NCBI GenBank assembly: GCA_039831705.1
Contig: JBDOMT010000111.1
Location: 1-8,977 of the forward strand
DNA: 8,977 bases
Source: JAJRWS01 sp039831705
GTDB taxonomy: Bacteria; Planctomycetota; Planctomycetia; Pirellulales; Lacipirellulaceae
Direction of reading: 5' to 3'
This document shows positions 1 through 6,481 of this stretch, in pieces. The notes below the pieces were generated by a model. The model was given only the letters and a program-made list of their open reading frames with translations. It was not told the DNA's origin and ran no database searches. The position numbers were made by a program, and so were the translations under genes. The first letter of the stretch is position 1; each line of letters starts with the position of its first letter.

Positions 1-125
1 CTAGATGCTTTCGCCACTTCGTGGCGATTGCGGTAAGTAAGCCACAACCAGAAAGTCGGGCTTTAGCCGACTGTCGGCGAACCCTCCGCCTTCAGGCGGT
101 GGTCTTCAGTTCAGATGGCTGAAGT
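1..125. repeat. Cluster of short hairpins, possible IS200/IS605-type end or REP-like element
   Basis: Several perfect short inverted repeats are packed here: CGCCAC/GTGGCG at 12-17 and 21-26; GTCGG/CCGAC at 55-59 and 67-71; GCCGA/TCGGC at 66-70 and 74-78, which overlaps and competes with the previous one; CCGCC/GGCGG with loop TTCA at 86-90 and 95-99; and CTTCAG/CTGAAG at 104-109 and 119-124. Closely spaced imperfect palindromes with a CCGCC-TTCA-GGCGG hairpin recall the ends of IS200/IS605-family elements and REP repeats. That resemblance is from memory and has not been searched. No transposase is visible, because the window starts here. The last hairpin lies just past the stop of the dioxygenase gene and could also act as its transcript end, although no T-run follows it. 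Confidence 0.35.
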
Positions 126-126
126 G

Positions 127-912
127 TTACCTAAAATCCATATTCCAATCCAATTGAAACTTGGTCATCGCCTGCACCGGTTCCGGCAGGCGACGGTAGA
201 CTTCTTCCGTGATGGGATAGCAGTCCGGTGTTAGGCGGTTGATCCACCAAGGAACATAACAGCAAGCAACCGCTACGCGGTTCCGGTCGGTTCGATTCGG
301 GCTTGCGACATGCCAGATTGTATTGGGGACAATGGCCACGCTGCCGGCCGGTGCGGTGAGAAAAACCTCCCCTTCCAGAGGATCACGCGTGGGTGGCGGG
401 ACTTGCCGTTTGAGGTGACTGCGCGGCAAGACGCGGGTTGCGCCATTTTTTTTATTGTAGTCGGTAAGTAGCCACATCACGTTGACGGAAAGCGGAAAAT
501 CGGGAACCGGGCGATTGGGATTCAGTTGCCCCATCGGTGGATCCAAATGCCAATATCCCGATTCGGAACCAGGGTGGGCGACAAGCGCGTCACAATTCAT
601 CAAGTGAATCTGATCGTGCTCGTCCCAAGCAAACGCATTCGGAGCAGCCTCCGCCCGCCCACCGAGCAAATGACGGACAATCGCCAAGGTTAACGGGTGG
701 CCAACCAAGTCGGCGAATGCAACATCGTGATTCAGCAGCGCGACGTAGGCGTCCCATCCTTTGTGGCCGGGCACTTGGTTTGGCGCGGTTTTCACCAACT
801 GCACGAGCCTCTCTGCTTGCTCGGCAGGGAGCACATTTTCGAGGACTGCGAAACCTTGATCTTCGATAGCGTCACAGGCAAGCTTCACTGCGGATAAATC
901 AGCTTCTGACAC
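127..912 (-). CDS. Phytanoyl-CoA dioxygenase (PhyH) family protein
   Basis: This 261-residue protein belongs to the Fe(II)/2-oxoglutarate oxygenases of the PhyH type, which hydroxylate small molecules in the cytosol; no signal peptide is seen. The iron triad is visible as H122-x-D124 in the motif WHLDPP and the distal H201 in IWHVASPN. R212, eleven residues after H201, is at the expected 2-oxoglutarate carboxylate position. The N-terminal 'DQGFAVLENVLP' at residues 18-29 is the usual opening of the double-stranded beta-helix fold. Length is normal for the family. The start is GTG at 910-912, chosen because a strong GAGGAG ribosome site lies at 920-925, seven bases upstream. The gene stands alone between a hairpin cluster and a pseudogene zone, so context gives no substrate. 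Family assignment is firm; the reaction is unknown. Confidence 0.9.
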   Translation of the reverse strand: MSEADLSAVKLACDAIEDQGFAVLENVLPAEQAERLVQLVKTAPNQVPGHKGWDAYVALLNHDVAFADLVGHPLTLAIVRHLLGGRAEAAPNAFAWDEHDQIHLMNCDALVAHPGSESGYWHLDPPMGQLNPNRPVPDFPLSVNVMWLLTDYNKKNGATRVLPRSHLKRQVPPPTRDPLEGEVFLTAPAGSVAIVPNTIWHVASPNRTDRNRVAVACCYVPWWINRLTPDCYPITEEVYRRLPEPVQAMTKFQLDWNMDFR

Positions 913-1007
913 CCGGAGTCTCCTCGATTATGATATAGCGTTACTTCACCCGCGCGACCACGTCAAAGGCTCGCCATCGTTGCGCAACCCGATGCAATTT
1001 CGGCCCG

Positions 1008-1016
1008 ATTGTAGCA
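1008..1016 (-). promoter_or_regulatory. Candidate extended -10 promoter for the PhyH gene
   Basis: Read on the minus strand, 1016 to 1008 gives TGCTACAAT, an extended -10 of the TGnTATAAT type with five of six core bases matching. The best -35 candidate (TTCAAC, 18 bases further upstream) is poor, so the call rests on the extended -10. It would leave a leader of roughly 90 bases before the GTG start. A second AT-rich stretch (TATATCATAAT) lies nearer the ribosome site but has no well-spaced -35. Confidence 0.3.
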
Positions 1017-1044
1017 TATCCGAGGGGCCTTGTTGAACAAACCA

Positions 1045-1094
1045 TTCATTTCAGGCGTAACGAGGGCATGAACGGTGTATCCTACTGAAATGAA
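1045..1094. repeat. 10-bp perfect inverted repeat
   Basis: TTCATTTCAG at 1045-1054 is the exact reverse complement of CTGAAATGAA at 1085-1094, with 30 bases between the arms. It sits between the likely promoter of the PhyH gene and the first recognisable codons of the DUF5703 pseudogene. It has no T-run on either side, so it is not an obvious terminator. It might be a regulator site or a scar left by an insertion; nothing in the sequence decides between these. Confidence 0.3.
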
Positions 1095-1391
1095 GGAGCG
1101 ACGACATGGCTGGCAAGCGGAAAGGCACGTCCAGGAACAGCCGATCGGCAACGGTCGAATGGGCACGATGATTTGGACCTCGCCGGGCGCAATCCACATG
1201 CAGATCAACCGTGTAGACGTCTTCGCGGTGAACAAGAATCACGCGGGCAAGCGCGAAGGGCCGGTCGATTATTGCGGAGGGATAGCGAAGCTTACGATCG
1301 ACTTGGGTGGCTAGCCGTTGTTGGCGGGCGAGTCGCTCCTCTAACGCCTGTCGATTTACAGTGCGGAGTGTACCCTCCACGGGGCCGACTA
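1075..1391 (+). pseudogene. DUF5703 / GH95-like protein, N-terminal fragment (broken)
   Basis: The reading frame from about 1141 encodes PIGNGRMGTMIW, then MQINRVDVFAVNKNH, then DYCGG and IDLGG, and later RLSIYSAECTLHG. This order (PIGNG, INRxDV, DYCGG, LGG, QRLSIY) is the N-terminal domain of DUF5703 proteins, which I recall as related to glycoside hydrolase families 95/65 and several hundred residues long. Only about 100 residues remain. The frame is interrupted by TAG at 1312-1314 and TAA at 1342-1344, yet family sequence continues in the same frame after each stop. Upstream, bases 1104-1139 read TWLASGKARPGT in another frame, which resembles the expected residues before PIGNG and suggests a further frameshift near 1140. 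No real start codon can be named. Coordinates are approximate; recognition comes from memory of the family. Confidence 0.75.
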
Positions 1392-2479
1392 CCAAGCTTG
1401 CCGAATATCAAATCGGTTATTCGGAATACCGTGCCAATTTACCCGGCGTAATGCATCCGTACCAGACGAGCCGTCGTGCCTGCATTGCCAACGCCGATGG
1501 CTCGGGTCGTCGACGCATCGCCGATGAGTTGCTCGCGAAGCCTCACTACTGGACGCAGTTCGTCGGCTGGTCTCCTAATGGCCAAATTGCGATTATCAAC
1601 CGCGGCTGAGAAAGCCCCGAGAACGTTGCTTGGGAGGAAGCACACCGAACTTACCGGATGACCCAAGGCTGACTGCACGATGTTTATCTGTTGGACATGG
1701 GCACGAAACAATTCACCAACGTAACGGCTGTCGAGCGAGTGAGTGACTACAACAGTGGCGTGTTTTACTGGCCCAACAACCCGCAACGGCTTGGTCTTAT
1801 GGCACTCATCGATGGGGTTTCGCATCCGTTCAGCATGAACCTGGATGGTAGCAACAAGAAGAATCTGAAGGATGGTGGCAACGATGTAAACGCCGGTTGA
1901 ATGTGTCGCCCGACGGCAAACAGATCACTTACCACAATAGCTACAAAATCTACTTGGCGAACTCCGATGGCAGCGACGCGACACTAGTCGATACGGGAAA
2001 TCCGTTCAACTTTGGGCCAATCTGGTCACCCGACGGTGAGTGGCTATTTTTTCTCTCGGGAGAGCACTACAACTGCCATCCGTACGTCGTATGGCGAGAC
2101 GGCACCGGGCTGCGTAAACTCGCTGATCGACAGGATTATCGCGGCGTGATCGAATGTCTTGACAAGCCGTCGTTTCATAGCGCAAGCAGCGATGTGCCCG
2201 TCTGGTCTGTCGACGGAAAGGCAATTATTTTCACTGCTAAGGTTGACAAGAATGTTGAGATCATGCGAGCGGAGCTAAGTGGCAAAGTCACTCAGCTAAC
2301 ACGCTCCTCCCAGGGATCGCCCAACGGTTTCTCCCGATGGTGCTTGGCTGATGTTTGGTTCAAAGCGTTCTGGAACTCGCCAGTTCTATGTGATGCCCGC
2401 CGAGGGAGGTGAGTCACAGCCCATCACTAAGGTTAAAGCCGGCTGGAGAGCAATGTACGCCCAGTGGCATCCGCGTTGA
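1392..2479 (+). pseudogene. PD40/TolB-like beta-propeller protein (broken)
   Basis: Joining three frames gives a nearly continuous PD40 propeller of about 360 residues. Motifs in order are IGYSEYRANLPG, TQFVGWSPNGQ, ESPENVAWEE, NVTAVERVSDYNSG, NVSPDGKQITYH, FGPIWSPDGEW, SSDVPVWSVDGK, SPDGAWLMFGSKR and the closing AQWHPR with TGA at 2477-2479. Breaks are TGA at 1607-1609 and 1670-1672, both where the family has Trp; a one-base loss at 1895-1899 (GGTTGAAT, apparently from GGT TTG AAT); and a frameshift near 2323-2332 with a few residues missing. The signal peptide and start expected of this secreted-type planctomycete family are absent, because the fragment abuts the DUF5703 remnant directly. 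Intact relatives are thought to act in the periplasm, possibly with polysaccharide or sulfated-substrate genes. The copy cannot make a full protein. Confidence 0.85.
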
Positions 2480-2495
2480 ACCGTTGCAACGGTTC
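2478..2495. terminator. 18-bp perfect palindrome, possible weak terminator
   Basis: GAACCGTTG/CAACGGTTC is a perfect palindrome with no spacer; it would fold with a small loop at its centre. It overlaps the TGA of the propeller pseudogene and is followed on the plus strand by GATTTT, a short T-run. It also lies about 40 bases beyond the stop of the convergent symporter gene, so it could end transcription from either side. The short stem and weak T-run keep this tentative; a dimeric regulator site is the alternative. Confidence 0.4.
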
Positions 2496-2532
2496 GATTT
2501 TCTGTTGCGACGTCAGTCTAAGTACTAGAATA

Positions 2533-4092
2533 TTAATTGGCTTTGCGATTCCACAGAGTCAGCCCCGTAAGGCGGTCTGCCGGAAGTGGCTTCGAAAGGC
2601 TCGCCAATAGGAACCCTATGCAAAGAGGGACAAAGAAACCGACCGGTCCTATGGCCATCCAACTGACCGGATGATCGGTGCCTTTTGTGACAAAATACCA
2701 GACGATCATTGCGCCGGTGGCCGTCCATCCAGAGATTGCCGCCAGCAGCGCATGGGTGCCCGTAGCGCGGCGGCTGGTTACGCCCAACAGAAAAATGGGC
2801 GGTAACACGTTCATCAACGCCATCCATATCGCAGCTGCTTCCATCACAGTGTCCTGAATCGATGCGGAAATGCGCGAGATGACAAGCGCCATGCTGATTG
2901 CAAAAAGGCCCACGACCAGTGTCATCCAGCGGGAGAAACGCACCTGTTCCGACTCGGAAGCAGAGATGCGAAAGAAGCGTAAGTAAAAGTCCTTAGTAAT
3001 CACCGTGGCCAAACTGTTGATACCGGAGTCAAGAGTGCTCATGACCGCAGCCAGCATAGCCGAGAGGATCAGCCCGGGCAGTGGCGAAGGGAGTTGGGCC
3101 GCGACGAAGTGAAAAAGTGCCATATCGCCCGAATCAGGCTGATTTCCAGGCGGTTGCAGGCTGTAAAAGCTGAACATCGCTAGGCCGAGATACCACAGCA
3201 CCATCATCATGGGCAAGTCTACGGCAATCGATGTAAATAACGATCGCTTGGCTTGTGCGAAGCTCGACGTGCTCAACAGTCGCTGGATAGCAATTTGGTC
3301 TGAGCTGTTGTAGAAGAATTGCTGGCTTATGGAGAAAAAAATAATAAACCAGAGCGTCGTCTTCACATGTGGGTCGAAACTGAAGAACGACGGATCGTTC
3401 AGCTCGGGCATGCCGCGGCCATTTTCAAAGGCGTAGCTTAACACTCCACCAACACCACCGGGCACAACCGAGGCTGTCTTGGCCACGATTACGGCCATGC
3501 CCAATGCCAGGACGACGAACTGTACGAAGTCGGTCCATACTACCGCACGCATTCCGCCCATCACAGTGTAGAGAATGCCAATGATTCCAACGATGAGGAT
3601 TGTCCAGAGCAGTGGCCAGTGGCTGACACTCTCGAACACTTTGGCTGCCGAATAGAGCACGATGGCCAGATAGCCGAGGCGGGCCATCAGATACAGCCCC
3701 GCACCTAATGCACGAACCCGAAAATCGAATCGGCTCTCCAGATACGCAAACGGCGTGAACATCCGCCCGCGAAAATAGAAACGGATGAACAAGTAGAACG
3801 TACCTACCGCTGCAAAAGGACCAATCAGGCTACTGAGGGCAAGCGTGACTCCATGCTCGTAAGCATGGCCGGGCACCGAAACAATCGAGACGGTGCTAAC
3901 TAGCGAAACGACATACGAGACGCCAATCACCCACCAGGGAAGCGAGCGACCGCCGAGTATGTAGCTTTCAGTGTCGTGGGTACCACGGCTGAACCATGCT
4001 CCCAGAGCAAGCACACCCAGTAAGTACAGTACGATCGTCACGTAATCGGCAGTGTGAATACCGGCCTCTGCGAATATTAGGTAGTTTATCAA
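2533..4092 (-). CDS. Sodium:solute symporter (SSS) family transporter
   Basis: This 519-residue inner-membrane protein imports a small solute with Na+. About 13 hydrophobic helices can be picked out (near residues 16-33, 51-73, 83-106, 130-152, 161-180, 186-206, 245-262, 285-312, 336-362, 390-411, 416-437, 445-467 and 478-499). Family marks are the early YILGGRSLPWW (44-54), YTVMGGMRAVVWTDFVQF (175-192), SDQIAIQRLL (264-273) and MSTLDSGINS (351-360), where Ser/Thr residues form the usual sodium site. Length is typical. The start is TTG at 4090-4092; an in-frame TGA two codons upstream rules out a longer form and no ATG lies close by. It is the last gene of the minus-strand cluster, 62 bases after the DapA-like gene, so it probably imports that pathway's substrate. 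Sialic acid, another sugar acid or an amino compound are all possible; the sequence does not decide. Confidence 0.92.
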   Translation of the reverse strand: MINYLIFAEAGIHTADYVTIVLYLLGVLALGAWFSRGTHDTESYILGGRSLPWWVIGVSYVVSLVSTVSIVSVPGHAYEHGVTLALSSLIGPFAAVGTFYLFIRFYFRGRMFTPFAYLESRFDFRVRALGAGLYLMARLGYLAIVLYSAAKVFESVSHWPLLWTILIVGIIGILYTVMGGMRAVVWTDFVQFVVLALGMAVIVAKTASVVPGGVGGVLSYAFENGRGMPELNDPSFFSFDPHVKTTLWFIIFFSISQQFFYNSSDQIAIQRLLSTSSFAQAKRSLFTSIAVDLPMMMVLWYLGLAMFSFYSLQPPGNQPDSGDMALFHFVAAQLPSPLPGLILSAMLAAVMSTLDSGINSLATVITKDFYLRFFRISASESEQVRFSRWMTLVVGLFAISMALVISRISASIQDTVMEAAAIWMALMNVLPPIFLLGVTSRRATGTHALLAAISGWTATGAMIVWYFVTKGTDHPVSWMAIGPVGFFVPLCIGFLLASLSKPLPADRLTGLTLWNRKAN

Positions 4093-4154
4093 GATTCAGA
4101 TCTCGTTCGTTCCATACCGATCACAATAACCCGAGGGAGTTTACTCGCAAATAC

Positions 4155-5111
4155 CTAAATCATGTCCGCATAATTTTCTTCGTATACTTGGCGGCAGAAG
4201 TGTGACTCTTCCTCGCTCAGTCCTATATAGGGTGGCAGCATGCGGTTGGAAAATTTCGAATTGTGCAGCCAGATGAAAGTCTTGTCATAGCTGCCATCGA
4301 TCATGGATCGATGGCAATGTACGAAAAGTTTTTGGTCAACATCTCGAAAGATCTTCGTGATGCGAAATAACTCGGCCAAGTCTTTGCGTTTGCCCGCCTC
4401 GAAGAAATTCCACGAGGTCTGGGGGAAAAGAACACTGTAGCTGCACAACAACGAACACTCACCCAGCGTGCAGCCCATAGCAAAACTGCCCTCGAGAAAA
4501 AAATGCTGAAGCTCAGGCACATGTGTCATCAGGTCGGCAGTACGCGCATAATCGGTGGTGCTATTCTTTGTGGCTACCAGGTTAGGCACCCGGTCAACAA
4601 TGGGGCGATACTCTGCACCGGTGATCACGCGTTTGGTGCGAGGTAGGTTGTAATGCAAGAATCGGCAGTCGGGAAAGTTGCCGCAGACGGTCTGAAAGAA
4701 CACCAGTATCTCGGCTTCGTCCAGCGCGCCCCAAGCGGGCAGCGAAATCTGAAACATGCGAATGCCCCGATCGTATGCAAAGCCGATTCGCTCGATAATC
4801 TGTTCCATGGACAATGCGATAACGCCAATCTGAGGATCGAGTCCGTCGCGTACCGTTTTAGCTGCAAATATCTCAACAACTTCGCGAAATCGAGTATCGG
4901 TTAGTGCATAGCCTTCACCCGCAGTTCCCATCAGGTACATCGACTGATATCCGCCATCGATTGCCTGTTGGATGTGCTCCTCAAACGCAGGAACGTCAAG
5001 CCGGTAATTTTCGGTCCAAGGCAACATGCATGCTGCAAGATTTCGTTGAGGGTAGCGCGTTGTGACAGACGGAAGGGCCTCAGTACTCTCGGTTGGCTGA
5101 AGTGTGCTCAT
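4155..5111 (-). CDS. DapA/NanA (DHDPS) family lyase or aldolase
   Basis: This 318-residue cytosolic TIM-barrel protein is of the class I (Schiff-base) aldolase type. Counting from ATG at 5111, K182 in LVATKNS is the Schiff-base lysine, Y154 in HYNLPRT is the catalytic tyrosine, R158 of the same motif is near the usual carboxylate-binding arginine, and GTAGEG (62-67) matches the family's GTTGE loop, with Ala for the second Thr. Family members cleave or condense pyruvate-type 2-keto acids (dihydrodipicolinate synthase, N-acetylneuraminate lyase, keto-deoxy-sugar-acid aldolases). The altered loop and the short YN-LP-RT motif suggest it is not the housekeeping DapA. An upstream in-frame ATG at 5172-5174 would add 21 residues that do not resemble the family, and neither start has a strong ribosome site. 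It lies between the amidohydrolase and the symporter, all in one direction. Cellular substrate unknown. Confidence 0.88.
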   Translation of the reverse strand: MSTLQPTESTEALPSVTTRYPQRNLAACMLPWTENYRLDVPAFEEHIQQAIDGGYQSMYLMGTAGEGYALTDTRFREVVEIFAAKTVRDGLDPQIGVIALSMEQIIERIGFAYDRGIRMFQISLPAWGALDEAEILVFFQTVCGNFPDCRFLHYNLPRTKRVITGAEYRPIVDRVPNLVATKNSTTDYARTADLMTHVPELQHFFLEGSFAMGCTLGECSLLCSYSVLFPQTSWNFFEAGKRKDLAELFRITKIFRDVDQKLFVHCHRSMIDGSYDKTFIWLHNSKFSNRMLPPYIGLSEEESHFCRQVYEENYADMI

Positions 5112-5240
5112 GGAACGTGGTCTCGCATCCAAATTCAAAAAATGGCGTGTTACCTTACAGTGATACACGCACATTAGAAATCAACAAAGGAACGTAACCC
5201 ACGAAACATTCGATAAGCTATTGGGTAGCATCGTGATCCG

Positions 5241-6035
5241 TCACAGGTTTAGCAAGGACGCGGTATTGTCGTACAAAATCTTTCGCTTTTCTATTTCGCT
5301 GAGTTCCGCTCGGTCGATGCGGGCACGTTGCATAGCGGTCGAGTAAAGTGGCGTGTCAGTGCCAAAGAGCACGCGATCAACTCCCACTTCAGCCACGGCC
5401 CATTCGATCAAGCCGGGCAAAATACTCTGTGCGCTCGACGTGTCGGCGTAGATGTTTCCGGCGGCCGAAGCCTGTATTGCGCGGACTTGGTGGCTGGGAT
5501 CACCGTCCCAACCGCAACCGATGTGAGCCAAGATGAGCGTCACCTCGGAGAGATCATTCGCCAGGGGGACGAAGTCTTCAGGCAGACTGTTCTCTTCTCC
5601 GCTATGAGTCAGAATCAACGCTTTGTGCTTGGCTGCAAACTCGAAGATCGCACGACCATGCTCTCGAATAGGATAGCAGTGTTCCTCGGGGTGGATCTTG
5701 ATCCCCACACATTTCTCACGGCCGAGCAAGTCGTCGGCTTGCTGAAAAGTCTGTGGTTGGGTTGGATCGATGACGACCCATTGCAATAGGCCTTCGGTTC
5801 GTTCAACGACGTTCGTAGCCTCGCTGTTGCCGACGGCGGCATCGGCACAACCGCGCGGCATCAAGCCAAGCAACGGAGAGACGACCGTCCAGGCGATGTT
5901 CGATCGTCTCGCTCGCTCGACGACTTCGGTCGCATCGGCGCTCGCAAACTGGTTCGCTAAACGATTTCCACCGCTTGTGACATACTGGCCGTAATGTCCG
6001 TGTATGTCGATTGCGGGGATGTCTTCAACAGCCAT
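5241..6035 (-). CDS. Metal-dependent amidohydrolase (amidohydrolase_2-like, TIM barrel)
   Basis: This 264-residue protein carries the order of metal ligands seen in the amidohydrolase superfamily: H12-x-H14 in DIHGHYG (strand 1), K113 and H115 in GIKIHPEE, H144 in LTHSGEE (strand 5), H171 in LAHIGCGW (strand 6) and D227 in FGTDTPLY (strand 8). The compact length and the KIHP and GTDTP motifs fit the PF04909 group, which includes lactonases, decarboxylases and small amide hydrolases, usually with one metal. No signal peptide is seen, so it should be cytosolic. The start is ATG at 6033-6035 with only a weak purine-rich ribosome site (GAAAG). It is the first gene of the probable three-gene transcript and has a good promoter candidate about 65 bases upstream. 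Gap to the DapA-like gene: 129 bases. The substrate cannot be predicted. Confidence 0.88.
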   Translation of the reverse strand: MAVEDIPAIDIHGHYGQYVTSGGNRLANQFASADATEVVERARRSNIAWTVVSPLLGLMPRGCADAAVGNSEATNVVERTEGLLQWVVIDPTQPQTFQQADDLLGREKCVGIKIHPEEHCYPIREHGRAIFEFAAKHKALILTHSGEENSLPEDFVPLANDLSEVTLILAHIGCGWDGDPSHQVRAIQASAAGNIYADTSSAQSILPGLIEWAVAEVGVDRVLFGTDTPLYSTAMQRARIDRAELSEIEKRKILYDNTASLLNL

Positions 6036-6098
6036 CGTTTTCTTTCAAGCAAGAAGAAAGAATTGCCTTAGCAGGTTGTTTAACGACAACGTTGCTCA

Positions 6099-6128
6099 AC
6101 TGTATCGGGTGGTAATAAAACCTGTCAA
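6099..6128 (-). promoter_or_regulatory. Sigma70-like promoter for the amidohydrolase-lyase-symporter cluster
   Basis: On the minus strand a perfect TTGACA (6128 to 6123) is followed after 18 bases by TACAGT (6104 to 6099), which matches four of six -10 bases. Transcription would start near 6091, leaving a leader of about 55 bases before the amidohydrolase ATG. It is the best promoter I see in the window and its direction matches the three genes downstream. Confidence 0.5.
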
Positions 6129-6134
6129 GTCTGC

Positions 6135-6154
6135 TTGATCTCGACGGTGATCAA
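6135..6154. promoter_or_regulatory. Operator-like palindrome upstream of the -35 box
   Basis: TTGATC at 6135-6140 and GATCAA at 6149-6154 are perfect inverted 6-bp arms separated by 8 bases. The site ends seven bases upstream of the -35 box, a typical position for a dimeric activator. No regulator gene is present in the window, so the binding protein is unknown, and a chance palindrome cannot be excluded. Confidence 0.3.
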
Positions 6155-6481
6155 TCCGGGAATCGCCGGGCGGACGGCACCTTGCCGTCAATATAAAAAC
6201 AGCCGACGTCAAGAGTACTAGATGCGGTCGATAGGCACTATTCCTACGTGGTTTGTTTTTTGCTGAGTTTACGATAGTCGCGCACTATCGCAACCCCTGG
6301 CCTCACCACGAAACCCCTAACCCACGCAATTCCCAAGCCAGTTTTCATGCAACTGCCCTGATGTCAATCCCTGGAGCCATTTATACAGCGAGACAGAACA
6401 GCGGTCAAATGCTGCGTGAGTCAGGTGGAAATCGACTCGCCGGTCTCGTGACCGTATTCGTGATTTGGGCGTCGGATACGG
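6155..6481. other. Intergenic region with two perfect 7-bp hairpins and no recognised gene
   Basis: GACGGCA/TGCCGTC with loop CCT spans 6173-6189, and CGATAGT/ACTATCG with loop CGCGC spans 6272-6290. Neither is followed by a T-run in a way that marks a standard terminator. Nearer the stop of the MBL gene, CGGTC/GACCG (6441-6454) and CCGTAT/ATACGG (6452-6457 with 6476-6481) could form a transcript end without a T-run. A plus-strand open frame (6253-6513) runs through the area, but its protein resembles nothing I know, has no ribosome site I would trust, and overlaps the MBL gene end. I treat the region as non-coding regulatory or relic sequence. Confidence 0.45.

Noticed and set aside
537..897. 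Plus-strand open frames opposite the PhyH gene
   Set aside because: They lie entirely within a gene with clear catalytic motifs on the minus strand and their translations look like nothing known.
1607..1672. Reading TGA as tryptophan (recoding), since both TGA codons sit at family Trp positions
   Set aside because: The amidohydrolase in the same window ends with TGA, and the pseudogene also has TAG and TAA stops upstream and at least two frameshifts. Decay explains everything.
5328..5789. A 153-codon plus-strand frame opposite the amidohydrolase
   Set aside because: The minus-strand gene has a full set of metal ligands in order; the opposite frame shows no motif or ribosome site.
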